Below are positions 38,609-41,193 of a stretch of 41,193 nucleotides of DNA, one piece after another. Every line of letters begins with the position of its first letter. Position 1 is the stretch's first letter. The notes beneath the pieces were generated by a model. That model did no database searches, had not been told where the DNA came from, and worked only from the letters and a program-made list of their open reading frames with translations. The position numbers and the translations under genes were made by a program. The stretch comes from Bdellovibrionales bacterium (lineage in GTDB: Bacteria > Bdellovibrionota > UBA1018 > CAIMNF01), in NCBI GenBank assembly GCA_947372355.1, contig CANBTI010000017.1, positions 1 through 41,193 of the forward strand. The letters run 5' to 3'.

Positions 38609-39959
38609 GTGGGGCCTTGATTCAGCAGCCTTTTCCTTGATTTTGATTTTATCTTCAACGTCTGCCCAGGCGGGACTAGAAGGAGCATTAAAAAAAATGG
38701 GCAAAGGTGTTTCAGCCCAGGTTTATAATCTCTCTCAAGGAAAAAATATTCTCAGTGTGAATGCGGAGGCTCCTCTCAATCCAGCATCGAGCGTGAAGTT
38801 GCTCACTGCCTATACAGCACTCACCAAGTTAGGAATTAATTTTTCTTTTAAAACTTCTTTTTACCAAATGAAAAAAGGTGATTTTTGCATTAAGGGCGGT
38901 GGAGATCCTTCGTTTGTGATGGAAGATTTGTATCTCGTAGTAGAAGCGCTCAAGAGAAAAGGCGTGGAAGATTTTTCAGGAAAAATCACCATTGATTCTT
39001 CCATCTTTGATCAAGAACTTTATCCTGAGGATCGCAATAGTCAAGATTCGGAACGGGCATACAACGCTCCCATTGCAGGATTAAATTTCAATTACAACAC
39101 GATTTCTGTTTTTGTGAATCCCACTGAAAAAGGACACGCGGCAAGAATCGGTTTAGATTTTCCATTTGATTTTGTAAAAGTTCAAGGCAAGGTGAACACC
39201 GCTTCCGGTACGGATGTTTCTTGGGATAAAAAAGGAAAGGGTGATCAAGAGATTGTATCCCTTGGTGGTAAAATTGCAGAAGGTGCGGATGAATGGCGTA
39301 AGCCATTTCGTATTCGCGATCCATCTCGTGCTTTTGGTGAAGCATTTTTTAAAATGCTGAATCATGGTGGAGTGCCAACTAAGGGTGCCATGCAAATTTC
39401 AAAGGGAACTTGTTCGGGGGAGCCTACCTTTGTTTATTCAAGTAAGCCTCTTAGTTTTATCGTGGGCTTGATGGATAAATACTCCAATAATTTTATTGCT
39501 GATTCATTAGTGAAAACCATCGACGCAGAACTTAATTCCAAACAAGGGACCTCCGAAGGTGGATTGAAATTAGTTCGCGCAGAGATGAAAAAAATTGGGA
39601 TTGATGTTTCCTCTAACGGACGCCATGTGGTTTCCGGTTCCGGGCTCACGGATGGAAATGATTTAGCAGCTTCAGATTTTATTTCTTTAGTGAAACAGAT
39701 CTACAAAGAGAAAACAATTTTACCTGAAATTCTCACCTCACTACCTATTGCTGGTTTAGATGGAACCCTGAAAAAGAAATACATTGGTACGGATGTTCAA
39801 GGCCGTTTACGCGGTAAAACGGGAACCTTGAGTGGAGTTCAATCCTTGGTTGGTATTTATCCCTCCTCGAAAGGGGAGTGGATTGCAGTGGCGGTGATCG
39901 CCAATCATGGAAATACGATTCCAGAGCGCGATTTGGCTGATTTTCTCAGCGAACAGTAA
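38586..39959 (+). CDS. dacB: D-alanyl-D-alanine carboxypeptidase/endopeptidase, PBP4 (S13) type
   Basis: A 457-aa low-molecular-mass penicillin-binding protein. The signal peptide runs to AQA at residue 29. Active-site motifs are SSVK with Ser68 and Lys71, SNN at 300-302, and KTG at 411-413. This is the S13 layout with an insert between the first and second motifs. It trims pentapeptides and cuts 4-3 cross-links in the periplasm. AAGGAA precedes the ATG at 38586, which lies inside namZ, so the two are coupled. In Bdellovibrio DacB-type enzymes round the prey cell, so a role in predation is conceivable. Confidence 0.93.
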   Translation: MITKSIYKWGLDSAAFSLILILSSTSAQAGLEGALKKMGKGVSAQVYNLSQGKNILSVNAEAPLNPASSVKLLTAYTALTKLGINFSFKTSFYQMKKGDFCIKGGGDPSFVMEDLYLVVEALKRKGVEDFSGKITIDSSIFDQELYPEDRNSQDSERAYNAPIAGLNFNYNTISVFVNPTEKGHAARIGLDFPFDFVKVQGKVNTASGTDVSWDKKGKGDQEIVSLGGKIAEGADEWRKPFRIRDPSRAFGEAFFKMLNHGGVPTKGAMQISKGTCSGEPTFVYSSKPLSFIVGLMDKYSNNFIADSLVKTIDAELNSKQGTSEGGLKLVRAEMKKIGIDVSSNGRHVVSGSGLTDGNDLAASDFISLVKQIYKEKTILPEILTSLPIAGLDGTLKKKYIGTDVQGRLRGKTGTLSGVQSLVGIYPSSKGEWIAVAVIANHGNTIPERDLADFLSEQ

Positions 39960-40114
39960 AAACAATGGTTAAAATCCCTTCGTTTTTGCTCTATAAACCA
40001 CTAAAATCACATAATTCTAAATTATAGTTTAGAAAAATGTCATTACCGACACATGGAAACTCCCGCGCTTTTGCGTAAGATTTAGTTAAGGGCGAAGAAT
40101 AAACGGGGGTTTAT

Positions 40115-41193
40115 ATGAAAAGCTTAAATAAAAAGATTTTGATTTTAAGCATTCTAGCCCAAGTTGGGGTTGTAGGATGCAATCAAGAATATTCGATTAA
40201 AGTTGAGCCAAAAGCTGTGGGGACTGCTTCTGGTGCTCAGTCTGGATCTAATTCTAACAACATTCCTGGTGTGAATTTAACGACTACAATTGAAGCTTTT
40301 GATCTCGCTCGAAGTGAGATTAAAAAAATTGATTTTTTCATTGTGGTTGATAATTCAGGAAGTATGGCCGATAAACAAACCAAACTTGCTAATGGATTTA
40401 GAAATTTTGCGAACACTTTTTATCGTCGTGCGGATTTAGATATTTGTACCCGGATCATCACCAGTGATCGCTATTTAGGAAGAACAGGTACAAACAGTTA
40501 CCAACGAGAGAGAAGTATTGATTGCACTAAGCCTCAAGGATCAGAAGCTTGGACAAACGCTCAAATGCAAGCGCACATTGATGCTTTGATTGCCGATTTC
40601 GTAGTGAAGATCAATGTAGGAACTGCAGGAAGCGGTAGAGAGTTACTCATGAAATCATTAGTAACCTCTTTATTTGATTTAGATTCTTATCCAACTTCAG
40701 GAGCGGTCAGTGAAGTGGTAAAAAATAGTTTTTTCAGACCAGGCGCATTTGCCAATATTAGTTTTGTTACCGATGAGAACAATTGGTATCAGCCGGATGC
40801 AATCACTGAATCCATTAATGATTTACCACCAGCGATGTATGCTGTTTATGATACGGTCAATAACTTACAAGACACGAGAAAAGGCGCAAAAGAGTATTTA
40901 GATGGTTTTTTTAGTGATCTTAATCCCAATCAATCTTTAAGCTATTCAGTGACAACTTTATTAGAGCTTGGTTTAGTGTATTCTCCACTAGCAAGTGCAA
41001 TTAATACTGCAAAAAACTTTCTTCCTTTTAGTGATATGATTGGTAGAGGTTCTTCAAAAGGGAATTTGGAATTGAGTGATGTTGCCTACACCGAAGCATA
41101 TTCTTCTGTGGCACAAAATATTCTACAAAGAGCTTATCAATTTTCTTTAAGAAGTAGTGTTTACGCTCCTTCAGCACAAACCATTCAAGTTAC
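40115..41193 (+). CDS. VWA-domain lipoprotein, 3' end outside window
   Basis: The frame is open from the ATG to the window edge (359 codons). Residues 1-22 are a lipoprotein signal (LILSILAQVGVVGC, Cys22). A Ser/Gly/Asn-rich linker of about 30 residues follows, then a von Willebrand factor A domain: KKIDFFIVVDNSGSMADKQ has the MIDAS DxSxS, and SFVTDENNW supplies a further acidic metal-site motif. Two cysteines (DLDICTRII, RSIDCTKP) are close enough to bond. It is probably anchored in the outer membrane and binds a protein partner or surface. Start codon follows GGGGG eight bases upstream. Confidence 0.85.
   Translation, partial: MKSLNKKILILSILAQVGVVGCNQEYSIKVEPKAVGTASGAQSGSNSNNIPGVNLTTTIEAFDLARSEIKKIDFFIVVDNSGSMADKQTKLANGFRNFANTFYRRADLDICTRIITSDRYLGRTGTNSYQRERSIDCTKPQGSEAWTNAQMQAHIDALIADFVVKINVGTAGSGRELLMKSLVTSLFDLDSYPTSGAVSEVVKNSFFRPGAFANISFVTDENNWYQPDAITESINDLPPAMYAVYDTVNNLQDTRKGAKEYLDGFFSDLNPNQSLSYSVTTLLELGLVYSPLASAINTAKNFLPFSDMIGRGSSKGNLELSDVAYTEAYSSVAQNILQRAYQFSLRSSVYAPSAQTIQV

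Noticed and set aside
40029-40046. Overlapping small palindromes in the gap before the VWA gene
   Set aside because: ATAATT/AATTAT and TCTAAA/TTTAGA arms are short and expected by chance in such AT-rich sequence, and no T-run follows to make a dacB terminator.
40054-40069. Sigma-54-like promoter before the VWA lipoprotein gene
   Set aside because: TGG and GCT are at the correct spacing, but the rest of both elements fits poorly, so it may be chance.
1-41193. CRISPR array, prophage, insertion sequence or c-di-GMP riboswitch
   Set aside because: I saw no regularly spaced repeats, no integrase or transposase motif, no phage structural gene and no GEMM-type core in the window.

Overview
The window looks like chromosome from an AT-rich Gram-negative bacterium, most likely a member of the Bdellovibrionota (Bdellovibrio-like). 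The grounds are family-level, not a database match: a TIGR02147/DUF4423 regulator next to a secreted protein with a glycine-rich GGGGG-V-Y-C start, many small exported proteins with Ala-x-Ala signal peptides, lipoproteins with VWA and DUF1554-like domains, a short D0/D1-only flagellin, and glutathione metabolism. No prophage, transposase, rRNA or CRISPR array is visible. Coding density is high, with many 4-nt start/stop overlaps.

Layout. (1) 1-4075: the 3' part of an ABC-F ATPase gene, a beta-class glutathione S-transferase, an MnmD-like tRNA methyltransferase and two exported proteins of unknown function. (2) 4072-7237: a peroxide-defence block. Rubrerythrin, a 56-aa rubredoxin and a rubredoxin reductase form one operon, divergent from oxyR; glyoxalase I follows. 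(3) 7223-12665: accessory-looking region with a mazEF pair, then a run of minus-strand small exported proteins headed by a TIGR02147 regulator. (4) 12799-16470: tRNA-Asp(GTC) with its own promoter and terminator, then a three-gene operon of a dicarboxylate/amino-acid symporter, a renalase-like flavoprotein and an NmrA-like SDR protein. (5) 16449-20050: a DUF1554-like lipoprotein and a 953-aa exported protein of unknown function. (6) 20138-27220: a zinc-ribbon plus Tudor-like protein divergent from uvrC, whose product lacks its helix-hairpin-helix tail; a structured 250-nt intergenic region; the operon TPR protein - gshA - cystathionine gamma-lyase/synthase; and a glycosyltransferase. (7) 27266-32542: an orphan KdpD-like histidine kinase, a 54-aa membrane protein, trmB, fliC with an upstream in-frame mini-ORF, bolA-grxD, a DUF3817 protein and epmA. 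(8) 32646-39959: a sigma-54-type promoter in front of a small Ala/Lys-rich exported protein, a terminator, then a tight seven-gene run: histidine kinase, NtrC-type sigma-54 activator, CoA-Nudix hydrolase, exported barrel-like protein, DOMON-like protein, NamZ-type exo-muramidase and PBP4-type DacB. (9) 40115-end: a VWA lipoprotein cut by the window edge.

Two themes recur. The first is thiol and peroxide stress: GST, rubrerythrin system, OxyR, GloA, GshA with cysteine supply, and BolA-Grx4. The second is envelope work: the NamZ/DacB operon under a sigma-54 two-component pair, and many exported proteins. The best candidates for undescribed biology are the sigma-54 pair with its peptidoglycan operon and Ala/Lys-rich target, the exported-protein cluster with the TIGR02147 regulator, and the RNA-polymerase-tail-like protein divergent from uvrC. 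Stretches over 300 bases without a protein gene are 12648-13039 (tRNA-Asp, its promoter and a terminator) and 30340-30652 (fliC leader, promoter elements and a large palindrome).
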